Assembly: GCF_000004195.4 (NCBI RefSeq) | Contig: NC_030681.2 | Location: forward strand, 137,643,506 to 137,707,505 | DNA from: Xenopus tropicalis | Taxonomy: Eukaryota > Chordata > Amphibia > Anura > Pipidae | Reading direction: 5' to 3' | Length of the DNA stretch: 64,000 bases | In this document: one piece after another, positions 46,003 through 59,829 of the stretch | How positions within the stretch are numbered: the stretch's first letter is position 1 | Layout of the letters: every line of letters starts with the position of its first letter | Program-made: the position numbers and the translations under genes | Notes under the pieces: model-generated | What the model was told of the DNA's origin: nothing | The model's database searches: none | The model's input: the letters and a program-made list of their open reading frames with translations, nothing else

Positions 46003-47527
46003 TACTCCAGTCTGATAACATAGTTTAGGGCCCAATGCATGGCACTTGCAAGCACCCTACAAGGGCTAATATCAGCCTTATTGCCAGAGCTGGACAGGAT
46101 TCTGACAGGGCTTCTAATAAATGTCAGATAAGAACCTGGTTTTCTGCCTGTACCTCAGGGAAGCGATGGAAGAATGAGCATTTGGGTCCCGCATTGTCTA
46201 TGAATAAGAGCCCTTTCTTTTCCTAGAAATCTCTCCTGAATGGATCATTGCATTACTGAGCTATAAAAGCTTCTGTACAAGGACACTGATCTCATTACAG
46301 GACTATTCCACTGACTGTACATTCAGCCAGAGTGATGTTATATGAAGCCTGCCTTGTGCTTTATTCATTTATGCTGTGTGCGCTTAAAGCAGTGTTTCCT
46401 ACCAGTTATTCCTGCTATGCCTTTCTTGCAGTGTAAGGGTTAAATGTGTTTCCATAAAGAAAGTAAGAACACATTTATAGGCTGGTTTTATAATAGGCCT
46501 TTATTAAAGAAGCAATGTTCATTGTTGGGTTCTGATCACAAGTGGACTTAGGACTTATTAAGGGGCTGAGAATGATTGTCTCTGATGCTAAATAATGATT
46601 TTGCATCCTAATATTCCATAAGGAAAGTCTGGACTGATGCTCAAAATAATGTACCAAGGCTTAAACAACCCCACACAACCCCATACAGGTTTATATTGAT
46701 TTTCAGCAGAAATAACTCTGACAGGGCCCAGTTAAATAACCTGCCTTATTTAATCAGGACTACCCAGCCTATAGCTATAGCCTTCCTACAGTTGAAAAAC
46801 CTTCCCAGAAAATAGATAATTCAGTCAAATTATTTTCTTCCTTTACATTACCTACATGATCACCCATGTTGCTCTATAAGGGGGCTGCCATATTTGTGCA
46901 GCAGGAAGCTATAACTGACAGGTTGGGAAGGGACAGTCAGGTTGGCAAAACAGTCAGGTTTAGAAACTTCAGGTACCAATTACTTACAAAAGCAACTCTA
47001 TTATCGAAAAATGATCGACATGATCTATAGGGAACTTTTAACATACATTCATATTTTGAAGAGTAGTTTATTAGTTTTAGTATCACTTTAATGCAGATGT
47101 GCAGAGGAGTATTTTAGGTACATATTTGCGATACGGAGTCTTGCTTATCTTTGCTGCTTTCTCTAAATGCTTCCTTTGTGCCTTGCTAAGGTTACCAGCA
47201 TGGCAGTGACTGTGTGGGGAGGCACACAGTATCCAGAGAGACACAGCATGCAGCCTACACAGACTGGAGGTGATAGCTGGTCATGGAAGAACAAGGACTA
47301 AGGGAGCATTTTTAAATGCTTTCTGCCGGAGAGTCACTAAAAAAAGGGAACATAGTTGTTTATCTAATATTGTCAATATCTCTTACATAAAAATATTTAA
47401 AGGAGAATGCCTAGGAAGGAAATATAATTCTATGCAATTTTTCATGTTCATAAAACATTTTCAGTGGTCCAGAGAAATCTGTTTTTGTGTAGAGGACTAC
47501 ACTGTAATTATAAAACTAGACTTTAAT

Positions 47528-47850
47528 ACAGGTATGGGAACCATTATCCGGAAACCCGTTATCCAGAAAGTTCAGAATTACGGAATGCCCGTCTCCCATA
47601 GACTCCATTTTAATCAAATAATTCAGAATTTTAAAACTGATTTCCATTTTCTCTGTAGTAATAAAACAGTACCTAGTAATTGATCCCAACTAAGATATAA
47701 TTATAATCCTTATTGGATGCAAAACAATCCCATAGGGTTTAATTGATTCTTTAGTAAACTTAAGGTATGGAGATCCAAATTACGGAAAGACCCCTTATCC
47801 GGAATACCTTTGGTCCTGAGCATTCTGGATAATGGGTCCTATACCTGTAT
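47528..47850. mobile_element. Family A MITE, complete
   Basis: ACAGGTATGGGAACCATTATCC to GCATTCTGGATAATGGGTCC and ATACCTGTA; one internal unit only. Confidence 0.88.
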
Positions 47851-48321
47851 CATATTAAGGTTGCAGGGCTTTCCCAATGTTTAGTAAAGCTAATTCTATC
47901 TCTGCTTGGAGATTATACCTTACTGGTGCATATATATCATCTCCCTTTCTTCTGTAATCTTCTTAATCTTCTCCAGAGCTTTCCTGGGTCCCTGCCTCCA
48001 CTAGTAGAACATACAGACTCGTTGTAGATCATCCCTGGCTGGATCCCAGCACAGAAAAGCAGCAGTGCTGAGCACTGCACCACCATGCTTCCATTCCATT
48101 GGCTTAATCTACTCAATGTAGTTTTAGCCTTCTTTGTGGGGCCCTCTGTGGGCTTATTAAAAACATAGCGATATTTACATGTCCTTTAAGACCATTGCAT
48201 ATAACCCCAAATTTGTCTTTTGCTAGAAGATGGACATCACCAGGACCATTTCAACAAAAGTTGAGGCCCTACCATTAGACTTTTCATGTTATATAACTTT
48301 GCATGGGACCACTGCCACCTT

Positions 48322-48800
48322 AGAGGGGTTGTTCACCTTTAAATTAAATTTTAGTATGATTTAGACAATACTATACTGAGGCAATTTGCAATTGGTCTTC
48401 ATCTTTTATTACTTGTTTTTGTGTTATTTAGCTTTGTGTTCAGCTGCTATCCAGTTTGGAATTTCAGCTGCTATATGGTTTCTAGGGTCTTATTTACCTT
48501 AGCAACCGGGCAGTAGCCTGAACGAGAGACTGAATATGAATAGGAGGGGTCCTGAAAAGAAAGATAAGTAATAATTACATAAGTAATAATAATACACTTG
48601 TTACAATACAATTGTAACATCACAGAGCAATCCTTTTTTAGCTACCAGGGTCAGTGACCCCATTTGAAAGCTGGAAAGATGTAGAAGAAGAAGACAAATA
48701 ATTCAAAAACTATATATATAAAAAAAATGTAATGTTGACCAATTGCAAAGGTGCTAGAAAAAGGACATTCTATAACTTAAAGGTGAACCACCCCGTTAAA
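48322..48800. mobile_element. Kolobok/T2-like MITE, near complete
   Basis: Left GAGGGGTTGTTCACCTTTAAATTAA and right TTAAAGGTGAACCACCCCGTTAA are inverted. The body has TTTCAGCTGCTATATGG, CCTTAGCAACCGGGCAG, GAATATGAATAGGAGG and GTCAGTGACCCC. It serves as the reference for the split copies at 4.9-6.1 kb and 61.9-62.6 kb. Confidence 0.88.
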
Positions 48801-48934
48801 TAGGGCCCTGGGCTTTACTAAGTGTAAGTCAAGAAGGCACCTAATACTCTTCAAATGCCAGCGTAGTACCATGTTTGGCACACATACAATCTGACACTTT
48901 AGCTGAATGCAGCCTTAAGCTGGTCATACATTTT

Positions 48935-49225
48935 TAAAGGGATACTGTCATGATTTTTATGGGGTACTTTTTATTTCTAAATTACACTGTTAACATAAAT
49001 AATTCACTCTGCCATGTAACATTTTATTCTTGAACCAACAAATGTATTTTTTTAGCTGTGATATTGGTGTGTAGGTGCATCGTGCATGGGGATGGATATC
49101 CAACTTGCAGCACAGCAGTAAAGTGTGACTGAAGTTTATCAGCGCACAGGTCACATGGCTGTGGAACTGTGGGAAATGGAGAATATGGCTAGCCCCATGT
49201 GATATTTAAAAATTAAAAATGTTTG
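48935..49225 (+). mobile_element. T2-like element end
   Basis: TTAAAGGGATACTGTCATGA followed by GGGGTACTTTTTATTTCTAA and GAACCAACAAATG; it matches in reverse the outer parts of 24920-26287. Confidence 0.75.
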
Positions 49226-50202
49226 TGTTTTTGAATAAGGATTTCCATGCAGGACCAAGCTAAGAAAACAACCTGCTTGGTCCTGCAAACAGTTGGACAA
49301 TGGGCAAATTCTATTGTTAACAACGAAAATTTTTAAGCCTGTCTGATCGATATCGGATGAAAAATTGCTAGACGTACAATTGTTCAGTGCCCACTAACCT
49401 TACGATAACTTGATGGATTTGTCGGATTGCACTAAAATTGGTTGTTAGGAAATGAAAATTCTTTACGTGTATGACCAACTTTACATAGGGATAAAAGCAG
49501 CACTGGGCTGGAAAGGGTTAAACTGTAGAAATTTTGTTAGTAGAACATGTGGGCTTAAATCCTTTGAAGGTGGCAGCCTTCCTTTTTGGTTTTACAGTTT
49601 GTACAACCTCTATAAACATAGAATGCTGTTTATTTTGTGCATGATGCTATCCCTAGCAGACACAGGGCCAGCATATGTTGTTAGTCTCGAAATACAGTGT
49701 TAGCCTTGCCAGAATTTTCTGTTTTCTAAGGAGCAAGACGGTGGTAATTAGTGTGCAATTCTGGGATGATTTTGTATAATCATTCCTGTACATCTCATGG
49801 CATGGTGCATTTTTTTTTTACACAATAAAACATCTTTCTGAACTGTGATTGTTGAGGAAAACACCAGGATGTTGTGGTATCCAGCGTCGTGACTGAACGT
49901 CCCCCAAGAGCAATCAATGCATTAAGCCAGTTTGAGTTTTATTTTTAGCCGGTATAGGCCTGTATACTGGCCTCTAGTAAATAAATCAGCAGCATGCTAT
50001 GAGCTTCTGAATTTGCTTCCTTAAATGCCAGTAACAGGACAAGGAATTTGTGTGAACCATGAAAATAATTGTGGAAACGTACCTTATTAGGATAAACTCA
50101 CAATGGTTTAAAGCTAAGTTTGTTTGCATTACACAGAACCCCCCATTCCCCCAGTAACATACCAATATTTAAAAATCTAATTCTCTCTACTTCCTGCCAC
50201 TG

Positions 50203-50926
50203 ACAGTGGCGGATTAATGACATGTGGGGCCCCTAGGCTACAGTTTGTACAGGCCCCCCTTCTAGGCTATATCTGTGGAATCCATGTGATCAGGAGGGCC
50301 CTTGTACTTTTTTAAATTATTATTTTTCTGCTCAACTCCTCTGTTTTACTTATTATTTGTGCTGACGTGCGTATGCGTGCCCGAGGTTCACCAAAGCTTT
50401 CAGCTTTCTAAGCTGTGTCGGGTTCGGCGAGTGCCGGTGACCTCACTGGTGTGTGCTGGATCTGACTTAACATGGCTTAGAGTGCGGAGAGCTTCAATGA
50501 ACCTTAGGCATGCACGCCAGCGCAAATAATAAATAAGTAAGTAATAAGTAAGTAAAACAGATACGGGAAAGTAGAGCTGAGTAGATGTGAAAGGGTAAAG
50601 CTGAGTAGAGCAGAAATGTAATAAAAAAAAAAAAAGCTACACAGGCCCCCCTGATCACATGGGCCCCCAAGCTGTAGCCTAGGGATTAGTGATGTGCAGG
50701 ACTCGTGGGTCTGGCCGACCTCGGCACATCACTTGTGGGTGGTTCGAGTTGAGCTCTCCCGCTTGCTCTCCCTGCCTGCGACCTAACACTGCCAACTGCC
50801 TCTGCCGGCTTCTGAATTTATAGGCAAGCGTGGGTCTATAAATACAGGGCAGGACAGGGCCGGGTGCAGGTCAAGTTTTTCTCGACTCACACATCACTAC
50901 TAGGGAACAGTAACTCCACTACTGGG
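50203..50926. mobile_element. hAT-like element with a second hAT nested in it
   Basis: The outer left end is CAGTGGCGGATTAATGAC; the right end near 50912-50926 (GTAACTCCACTACTG) is its decayed inverse. Inner inverted arms carry GATCACATGG and CCATGTGATC. A second element at 50687-50899 has ends TAGTGATGTG and CACATCACTA and a 7-of-8 target duplication (CTAGGGAT / CTAGGGAA). Confidence 0.75.
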
Positions 50927-52043
50927 TTGCTCTCCTTCCACTGTCCAGGCTAGGGCTAACTGTTGGACCTAGTTGGGGTCCTTTCACACTGCATTGATAT
51001 CAGATGAATCGTTCTATCCATGTGTGGAAAACATCTGCAGATGCATTAATGCTGCCTGATGCCCTCCTCTGTCTCTCGCCAGTGACACACTGGGTGGATT
51101 TTGACCCAAAAATACACATTTGAAAATAAACATTTGGGATGTATCAGGAAGTATACCAAACTACTCATTTGTAGTTTTTCCCACTTTTTTTTTCTTCTTA
51201 AAGGGCCCCTGTGATATTGGGGGGTTCAGGGAAACTGCATGTCCTGCTGTACTTTAAAACCAGCCTTCCAAATCCATAGTATGCAACAAGCAAGTCACTT
51301 AATTCCTCTGTTGATATATGCTGGAAGTAATTACACAGTGTGTAGGGCAGAATGGATTTTGTTTTTTACTATAATCTATAGATATAGATAGAAATGGCAA
51401 GTGGTAGGACAAACTTGAGTTTAAGAAGCCAGGAACAATTAATAAAGGGTAGACATGAGAGCAGTAGAAAAACCGTGAAATCGCAGTTCTGCTCATCTGC
51501 TTGTGCAATCTGTGGATGACCTACTTTGTACGTATCCAGTCCGTGTGCGTGCACTGATGGTTCCGGATCAAAAATAGTTTTCTAGAGAAATCTTGCTTGA
51601 TTTGCTCTGGTCATATGCTCTTATGTAAGCTTTTCTGGGCAGGGTTCCCCTTTGTCCTCTCTCTTAGCACATGGAACATAACCATTGCAACTGTGTTCAT
51701 TTATATTTTTTTTATCACCTCTCTTTGTATGATTGTATGTAATTTGGTCTTTTAACCTCTGTAGTATATTGTAGTCCCCATAGTGCCAGAAAAACATTCT
51801 AGATCATAGGTCCCATCCTTTTATAAGGTACTCTGGAAAGTCTGTACTCTGTGTTTTGTGTATTACCAACTTAGAAGTGGGTGGTACAAGACCAATCTGC
51901 TGCCAATCAAAGAATGGTAATTTACATTGGGCTAGGCCAACCTTCAATTGATCAAAACAGTAGGAAGTTTACAGTAACAAAGGCAACAGAGCCGATTGGA
52001 ATAGGATGATGAGCAATACTAAATGTGAAATGTGCCATTACAG

Positions 52044-52345
52044 TTATAGGATCACTTATCCGAAAACTCCTTATGCAGAAAGTTCACAATTACAGGAAGG
52101 CTATCTGCCAAACAATCCATTTTATGTAGATTGTAAGCTCTTTTGGGCAGGGCCCTCTTCACCTCTTGTATCGGTTATTGATTGCTTTATATGTTACTCT
52201 GTATGTCCAATGTATGAAACCCACTTATTGTACAGCGCTGCGGAATATGTTGGCACTTTATAAATAAATGTTAATAATAATAATGTAAATCTAATTTTTG
52301 ACTATTATTTCCTTTTTCTCTGTAATAATAAAACACTACCTCGTA
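52044..52345. mobile_element. Partial family A MITE with inserted retroposon tail
   Basis: Family A text (CACTTATCCGAAAACTCC, then GCAGAAAGTTCACAATTAC) breaks at about 52126. The GTAGATTGTAAGCTC retroposon tail follows (52128-52285, ending in AATAATAAT), after which family A text resumes (TTTCCTTTTTCTCTGTAATA). Confidence 0.8.
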
Positions 52346-53038
52346 ACAAAGCTACAAAAATCCAGGTAACTTTGGGGGCACTGCCACCTGAAGCGATTTT
52401 CTCAACTCATCTTATGGCAGTAGTGCCCCTACCTGTATATGAAATATAATTCATGTAGTACTTTCAGCTTGAATTGTGAGGTTGTCAGAAGGTGCTGTTT
52501 CCATGGGGTAGGGTTAAGGGCACTTCATCTGTATTGCACTGCACAAGGGGGGAAGCGACTGGTGAGAGATTGTACAGATATGTAAGACTAGCGTTGGCCA
52601 ATAGATTTTAGGGATGTGTATGTTGGGTTGATAAAACCGACTTTTATTATACTATAGGTGGTTGATCAGATGGAGTGAAGAGTGAATTGTCATGGGAATG
52701 CTGGCTGAGTATGTATTACTCTGACATCTAGATCAGGTGGAGGCCCATGGGCCTGACGTGAAGCTAACCTTCCTGTGCTTGTAACATGGGCTGTAGTAAC
52801 TCAGTGGAGAGTAGTAGATTAGAGGGAACTAAACTTTAGTTATGACATGGATTTCATTCAGTGCTTAGCATTCTCACACAAAAATAACCTGTGTTGTAAC
52901 ATGGCCCATGACAGAGACAATCAAAAAATGAGTAGTTTAATTATGTAAAGTTTTGGGCCTCTTGTGTGATTCAAAGTAACACAAACCCATCCATCACATA
53001 ATCGGCTCACAATCCTGCACAATCAGTTGTGCTGAAGA

Positions 53039-53598
53039 TAGAGCTGGGCGGTATGACCAAAAATTTATATCACGGTATTTTCAAAATTATATCAGTATCA
53101 CGGTATTTGGCGGTATATAAATAAAAAAATAAATAATAAATATTGGTGGCCCCCCCCCAACACCAACCCCAACCCCAGCCCCCCCAACCCCCCAACCACA
53201 ACCCCCCCCCCGCCCCCCGCCCCCCCAACCACAACCCCGCCCCCCCAACCACAACCCCCCCGCCCCCCCAACCACAACCCCCCCCAACCGCAGCCACAAC
53301 CCCCCCAACCACAACCCCCCAGCCCCCCAGCCCCCCCCAACCACAACCCCCCCAGCCGCCACAACCCCCCAGCAGAACTTACCCAACTTGTAGTTCCTCC
53401 AGCTCCAGCGATGCGTCCTAGCGTGCGCGCTGACGTCACATGCGCGCCGACGTCACGTACGCACGGGCGCAACCCGGAAGTAACAGGAGAAAAAAAGCAG
53501 GAGGCGCGCATACCGGTATAGCGGTATGTTTAAAACTTATACCGTTTTTTTTTTTTAAAACCGGTATACCGGTTAAACCGGTATACCGCCCAGCACTA
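53039..53598. mobile_element. hAT element (GCTGGGCGGTAT type) with exact 8-bp duplication
   Basis: Ends TAGAGCTGGGCGGTAT and ATACCGCCCAGCACTA are inverted with one mismatch. The target duplication GCTGAAGA is exact (53031-53038 and 53599-53606). Inside is a C-rich CCAACCACAACC array (53148-53375) and a set of GGTATACCGG palindromes. The P-rich and G-rich frames are translations of the array. Confidence 0.92.
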
Positions 53599-55189
53599 GC
53601 TGAAGATCAAATAAAAAGCATTTGAATGAAATCCCAAGGAAAGGGCATTGTCCCTTTCTAGACAAAATACAGTGCAGATGTCTTGGAGAGCTGCTTGCGA
53701 GGCTGGAAATGAAGCCATTTTTGTTCCGTCGAGGAGTCAGTTCATTATGGGAGCGGAGGCAGCTGCCGAATCTTTCTGCCAAGGGACAGCCAACCGACAG
53801 CGCAGCCTGCTTCCAAAATACAGGGAGAGCGAACGCAGATGTGTTTACCGATACTGAATTCAGCATGACATAATTACTTTATTTAAAATTGCTTTTTCAA
53901 ATGAAAACCACAGATAAGCTGCCAGAATTCCACATGCAGTTTTGCAAAATGTGCATAATTGTACCCAGATCTACTTGAGGGGGATACATTTTTTTAGCAG
54001 GATTGAAATAAGATAAAGAAAATGTTCTCAGCTTCAGAGCAAAAACCCTAAGTGCAAATCAACATTTTATCTCCTGTTGTGCAAAACATGATGTTCCTCC
54101 TGGCCCCCTAATATGAGGCCGTAAAACACCAATAATAAAGTTGCTGTCATCACTGGGTATGCTGTAGCTCTACTGGTCTCCCTGAATGCAGCCCTTTAGA
54201 TCAGGGGTTTCCATCTCGAGTCCTGTAGGCCAGATGTAGCTCTCCAGTGGGTTTTTATGGCCCCCAGTATGATATAAGTCATAATAATATAAATGTAGCC
54301 CTGCTACAGGCATATCCAGATGCAGGACATGCATGTACTTTGGTAGTCATTTTTTTTAGCAAGTTACCAGTGAATGCTGCTTGCTAATGGAGCTAAATGT
54401 TTCTGGTCTTCTTGTGGCCATTTAAATCTTTAAGTTTGCAATGTAGAAAGATGGCAACCATGGCTTTTACGAGAAGCAGGAGAACTCTTACCTCCTTGGC
54501 CAAATAGTTGCCATTCCAGGAGTCTCAAGCCTATCCCCATGCCTTGTTGCCAGAAGTTGATGCTTCTATTTCTAAGCTTTCTCTGTACTCCCAGAAACTC
54601 CTGCTGATTCATTATATTTAAATGTGTCACATGGTGAAACTGAACCAGTGAAGGTAAACTGTACCGTGAAATGAGTAGTGCCTCATTTTTAACTAGCTGT
54701 TAGTGTGCAAAGTCACTCTTTTCTGTCAAGTCAAAAGCCCTGTAACTCTCAGCTGATGGGTGCAGTCCATTTAGTGGTGCATGAATCACTGGCTCCTGGT
54801 CAGACCTTTACAAACGTTCGTAAATTCTGTTGGCTAGATGAATGCACAACACTTTCTAGACAATAACACCATTGGGTATCCATGCAGACATTAGTATAAG
54901 GAGAGCCTGGCAGGGAACCAGCAAGTCATTTGCTGGCTTTATACAGACAAAATTTAAGGCCTCATTAGTTACTGGGACGCTTTTCAGTGTTGTAGTTGCC
55001 ATTATAATGTTCCTGTAGCTGCATCCTATTGTGCAGTTTGTAGGATATCAGTTTGATAACTGTTCTATAGGGGATAAGAAAATGTGGTGCTCTCTGGCCT
55101 CCTGTAGTCTGCAAATGAACTGTAGTGCTCATAGATATTAAAGGAGAACTTAACTCAGTCAGTTAGGTTAGAAATATACCACCTTGAAC

Positions 55190-55330
55190 TTTTTTTTGAG
55201 CCCAAGGCCACCCCACCCCAGCCCTTTATGGCATGGACACACAGAGAGTTGGCTCCGCTGCTCTCAGCCTACATTTTTTAGGCAGGTGGAGAAAAGCGGA
55301 TGCACTCTCTTCCCCAGCTCCTGGTTTCTG
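55190..55330. repeat. Dispersed repeat around CACACAGAGAGTTGGCTCCG
   Basis: Resembles a frog MITE end (GTTGGCTCCGCTGCTCTC, then TTTTTAGGCAGGTGGAGAAAAGCGGA). The 105-aa frame that follows has no domain I recognise. Confidence 0.3.
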
Positions 55331-56689
55331 CACTGATGAGTACAGCTTCCACCTCAGTTCACGAACACAGAACCTGGATCAACCAGAAAAACGCGAAAGC
55401 AGGCATTTTTAGGTCAATCTTTACTCCGTACTTGTCTGGAGATACCCAGAGCTGCAGAAGAAAGTGGATCCTCTTTCCCTTCACCTTCCCAAGAGCAAGA
55501 GCAGCGGACCCAGCACTTTGTGTGCCCTTGCCCTTAATAAAGAGCCGTGCCTCCGAAGATTCTACCAGTGGATCTCCATCTTATTTTTGCTTCCCCTTTG
55601 AATTAGATTTTCCTTGAGCTTTAATGTATTCTAGTGTCCTTAAGACATTGTGCTCCAAATTGCAAGGGTTCAGCAAACCCAATGCAGACTTGAGTAATAG
55701 ATCCCATACCTGTAATAATATTGGGATACCGATGAGCAGGACCCTCCAATCCCATTTTTAATTCTGTAACTGTGTGATAAATAATAAATAGACTCTTCGT
55801 TGTAAATTAAGCCTCTTAGTTGTTTTGCATAGAGCTGCGTAGCTTGCTGGTACTATTTAAATAAATGATGAGCTGTTTTGAAGAGAAGCTCTGTTGTTTA
55901 CTAATTCTTCAACTTTTTTATGCCCCATTAATATGTAGGAGATCTGCCACGGCGGATGCCTTTAATGACATTTCCATACAGTTTTTAAAATGTATAACAT
56001 GCAGATGTCTCTGCCAGTGTGCCCTGGTACAGACTCTTCCACATTAATACAAATATTTGTAAATAGTGATATTTGTATGTATTTTTTTTATGCAGGTTTA
56101 GTATACCCTTCTCTTGCTTACAGGGAGTATCACTGAGGATCTCTGTCACTTATAAGGGTAATAAAACCTCATTCAATCCATAAATACTGATTCAGCAGCA
56201 GTTTCTGGCTGCCATAGTTGCTAAATAATCAGTAGAGCAAGGCTTTCCAATAATCCAGCAGAACTGCCTGTTAAAGTAAATCCCCTGGGGCCATTTTCTT
56301 TCTAGCGTGCCATTGCTAGTCGACAGAATTATCAGCTGCTAATGAACTCAAGGAGTTTCTGTGAAGGGGGCCACTTCGGCAGATGCATTTCATGTAGACT
56401 CTGAATAAAACCAGGGGTAGCTTTCAAAGGGGGATATGTAACCTCTTAACTGGTTTGGGTCAGTGCAAGTGAATGTGATCTACACTCACTCATCAATAGC
56501 AGTCAACAGCTTAGAGCTAAGGAACAAACGGCATGTTGGGTTTTCAGCAAAACATCTCCATCCGCCGCAGGTCTCTTTATTTTTATCTGAATGCAAAAAT
56601 GTATGTTTCTGAGTAATAATCACCTGTGCAGGGGCTGATTCCCAATGTTATGAATGAAGAGCAACCTGCAGGGTGACTCTCTTCACTTA

Positions 56690-57340
56690 TGGCACAAAAT
56701 CATTTGAGTTATTTGCTCAAAATATAGTCTATGGGAGATGATCTTCACATACATTTGGTTCATATTTATATAAATGTATAAAATATATAGACTAAAATGT
56801 CAACCTGCTAATTTTATTAATGAGTGAAGATATTAGAGATGCACCAAATTTATCCTTTTTGATTGCCCACATTCTTCACAAATGATTTGGCCGAATCCAA
56901 ACTGAAACGTGCCAAAAATTTTAAATTGCATCTGTTGTTAATTTGATAAGAAATTTTTAAGTCACGTTAAGCTTTTGAATTTGATTCAGGTTAACTCTTT
57001 GAGTTCAGCCTGAACTTAATACTGGATTTGGTCCATTCCAAGAATAAAGATGCATTTTTAATGGACAACGAAAAACTACAATTGCTCGGGGACGCCTATG
57101 TGGCCTGTACCCATTTTACAGAGGTTTACAAAGGTTTCAAATTATGTGAAGATCATCTCCCATAGACTATATTTTGAGCAAATAACTCAAATGATTTCCC
57201 TTTTCTCTGTAATGATAAAACGATACCTTTTACTTCATGTACTTGATAGCATAGCAGACCTTTTTATAGTACACGGTAAGGTATGCAGATCAAGATTATG
57301 AAAAGACCTCTTAGGTCCCAAGCATTCCAGATGTACTGTG
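56690..57340. repeat. Fragments of family A and of the GATGCACC repeat
   Basis: 56700-56750 (TATTTGCTCAAAATATAGTC) and 57140-57340 (ATCATCTCCCATAGACT, CCTTTTCTCTGTAATGATAA) are family A pieces. 56828-56925 carries GAGATGCACCAAAT and TTTGGCCGAATCC, the repeat also nested at 58782. Confidence 0.55.
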
Positions 57341-58574
57341 GAGAAATCTGAGAGGTAAGAACAAGATGGCATTGTGGCCAGTCAGGGGTAGGAGATGAGC
57401 AACTAGTTGCCTAACAATTTGTACCCCACAGTGATTTTAGGTTTCTTTCTCCTGTGTAATTTTATCAGTTTTGTAGCTCAAGTGTTGGCGTTGCTGCAGG
57501 ATATATTAAAGTGTGAGAAAATCATCCATACTGTGTGTGTATATGACCTTTATAAAAAAAATGTACTTTTTGCACAAGTCTCCTGACTTATAGGTGAGGT
57601 GCAGAAGTGGCTGACAGCGGCATGTTATGGCAGCAGCTACATTCCTGCATCGTACAGGTCAAAGGGTAGATAAGCACATTTCATGTTTCTCAGGCGGCTT
57701 TGCACTCTTGGGTGTGGCTTCTACTCACCTGGCTGTTTTCTGTAATAGGGCAAGAGGAATTTCAGATTAATGCCATTTATTATTCAACTTTGGACTGACC
57801 TTCAACTAGTGACCAATGAACAATTATCTCACAAAAACATTACAATTTAGTTTGACTCTATTTATGTGGGCATTGATTATTTGAGAATGTAGCCAAATCT
57901 GACCTTGCTAATTTTCTAAGAGTGCACCTTAGCACATTGCTTGCTCTGCAAAATCCCTATGGTTTGAGCTGTGTATTGGGTCAATGACTCTGAAGGCCGT
58001 TTGGAGTCTTTTGGGTTTTGTCACATGACCACTTGCCTGTGTTATTATTTCTCTAAACGGCTTATCTCAGAAACTGGACTTGTCTTCAGGTCTTTGTTCC
58101 AATAATACACTGCTTTCTAATTTCTTAAAGAAGTGAAACATACCTCTTGGGTATAATTAGGTATTTGCTGTGACAAAACAACGTAGAACGAATCATGGCT
58201 GCTTCTGAAACAGAATGTTATTAAAAGAACATCATCTTCAACAAACATATTGAAACCCAAAAAGAAAGTCAATGTAAACTTAGAGTGTTCTGCAATTTAC
58301 TTTTATTTCATCCATAAACAAAAACTATCAATATCAAATAGACTCTAATATAAAGAAAAAATAAGCCCCCACTGGAAAATAGATTGAGGAGGTACTGTTG
58401 TATTAACACAAGTCCTGTTATACATGTCATGGAACTCCAAGGTGACTTCTAATTCCAGTATATTTTACTACAGGGACTATGTAATTTACTTTTATTAAAC
58501 ATTAATTTATTGCATAATGCATTAAAACACCAGCTGAGATCCAAAACAATACAATGAAAAAAATGTACAACTTA

Positions 58575-59065
58575 GAACCTGTACATCTAGAAAATAGTTA
58601 TCCAGATTGTTTGGGACCTGGGGTTTTCTGGATAAATTCCAAAGACCTTAAGTCTACTAATAAATCATTAAAACATGAAATAAACCTAATAGGATTGTTT
58701 TGCCCCCAGTAAGGATTAATTACAGTACAAGGTACTGTTTTATTTTTGCAGAGAAAAGTAAAATCATTTTTAAAAAATTATGGATGCACCAAATCCGGGA
58801 TTCGGCAAGACCGAAGCCTTAAAATCATGTGACTTTTTGTCCTGTAAACCCGGAAGTTGAATATTTTTCACTGAAACCTTTAACACTTCAGGGACCTAAT
58901 TTGATTTGGATTCAGTTAGGTATTCGGCTGAATCTGTCATGAAGGATTTGGGGTTTGGCCGAATTTGAAAAATTTAGATTTGCTAATAGTGGAGTCTATG
59001 GAAGATTGCCTTTCCATAACTTGCTGGATAGTGGACTTACGGATAAAGCATCCCATACCAGTATG
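58575..59065. mobile_element. Family A MITE with nested GATGCACC element
   Basis: The left part (58575-58781, GGGACCTGGGGTTTTCTGGATAA) and right part (about 58968-59065, TGGAGTCTATGGAAGATTGCC to GCATCCCATACC) belong to one element. It is interrupted at 58782-58965 by a repeat from GGATGCACCAAATCCGGGATTC to GGTTTGGCCGAATTTG. Confidence 0.75.
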
Positions 59066-59829
59066 ATGAAGGAGTGGAGGTTAATACAGTATATCCTTGT
59101 CTATAGGAAATGCTATTGGTTTTGGATATTCTTGTTCCTGTATCTACTTCACTACTCAGTGCTACTTCACTGCTAAAAGATGATGACATTCAAATAAGGG
59201 TTTTCATATACTTTTCTATAATTCCCCGAATCCTCAGCTAACCTGATAGATAACTGTAGATTTGAGCTTTTTAATTCTGTTTTTCCAGTTATTTTATGTT
59301 TCATATAACAGAGCTAAAAAGTCTTGTTATTTGGATCCTGTCACATAGAAAGAAATGTGTCTTTGCCATTGGCAACTGTCAGCGTGATTCCGCTTAGCCC
59401 AGCTGTAGCCGGAAGGTAGAGGGAAGACCCGAGGGGGCTATCCTCCTCTGGAATTAGCTTCCTTCATTCCTTGTGAGGAGAATGACACTAATGTGCTGTG
59501 ACTACTCTGTACAGCAGTTGAACAGGGAGGGAGTGCCTCAGAAAGCGCAGTTGCTACTAACTTAGAGTTACTAGAGATTTCTGTAGTGAAGCCTAGTCTG
59601 CTGCTGCTGCTGCCCATCATTTTACATCTGAATTCATGTTAACCTTTGCAATTGAAAAGGCCTAAAGCCCACCTGAAATTACCTCATATGCAGGCATCAT
59701 TGGGAAGAGCTAGGAGGTTGATTGGGGGTGTGTTTAGGAGCACAGTGGTGTTTTGTCAGGGCAATAACACTCTTGGACAAAACACCCTCTGGGTTAATAT
59801 CTCTGTATATTTTAGGCCTGTCTGGCAAA

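Noticed and set aside
53070..53511. Gly-rich and Pro-rich frames over the 53 kb region
   Set aside because: Low-complexity readings of the CCAACCACAACC array inside a hAT element.
55300..55617. 105-aa plus-strand frame that might be an asap2 exon
   Set aside because: No similarity to ASAP2 as I know it, and it begins in a dispersed repeat.
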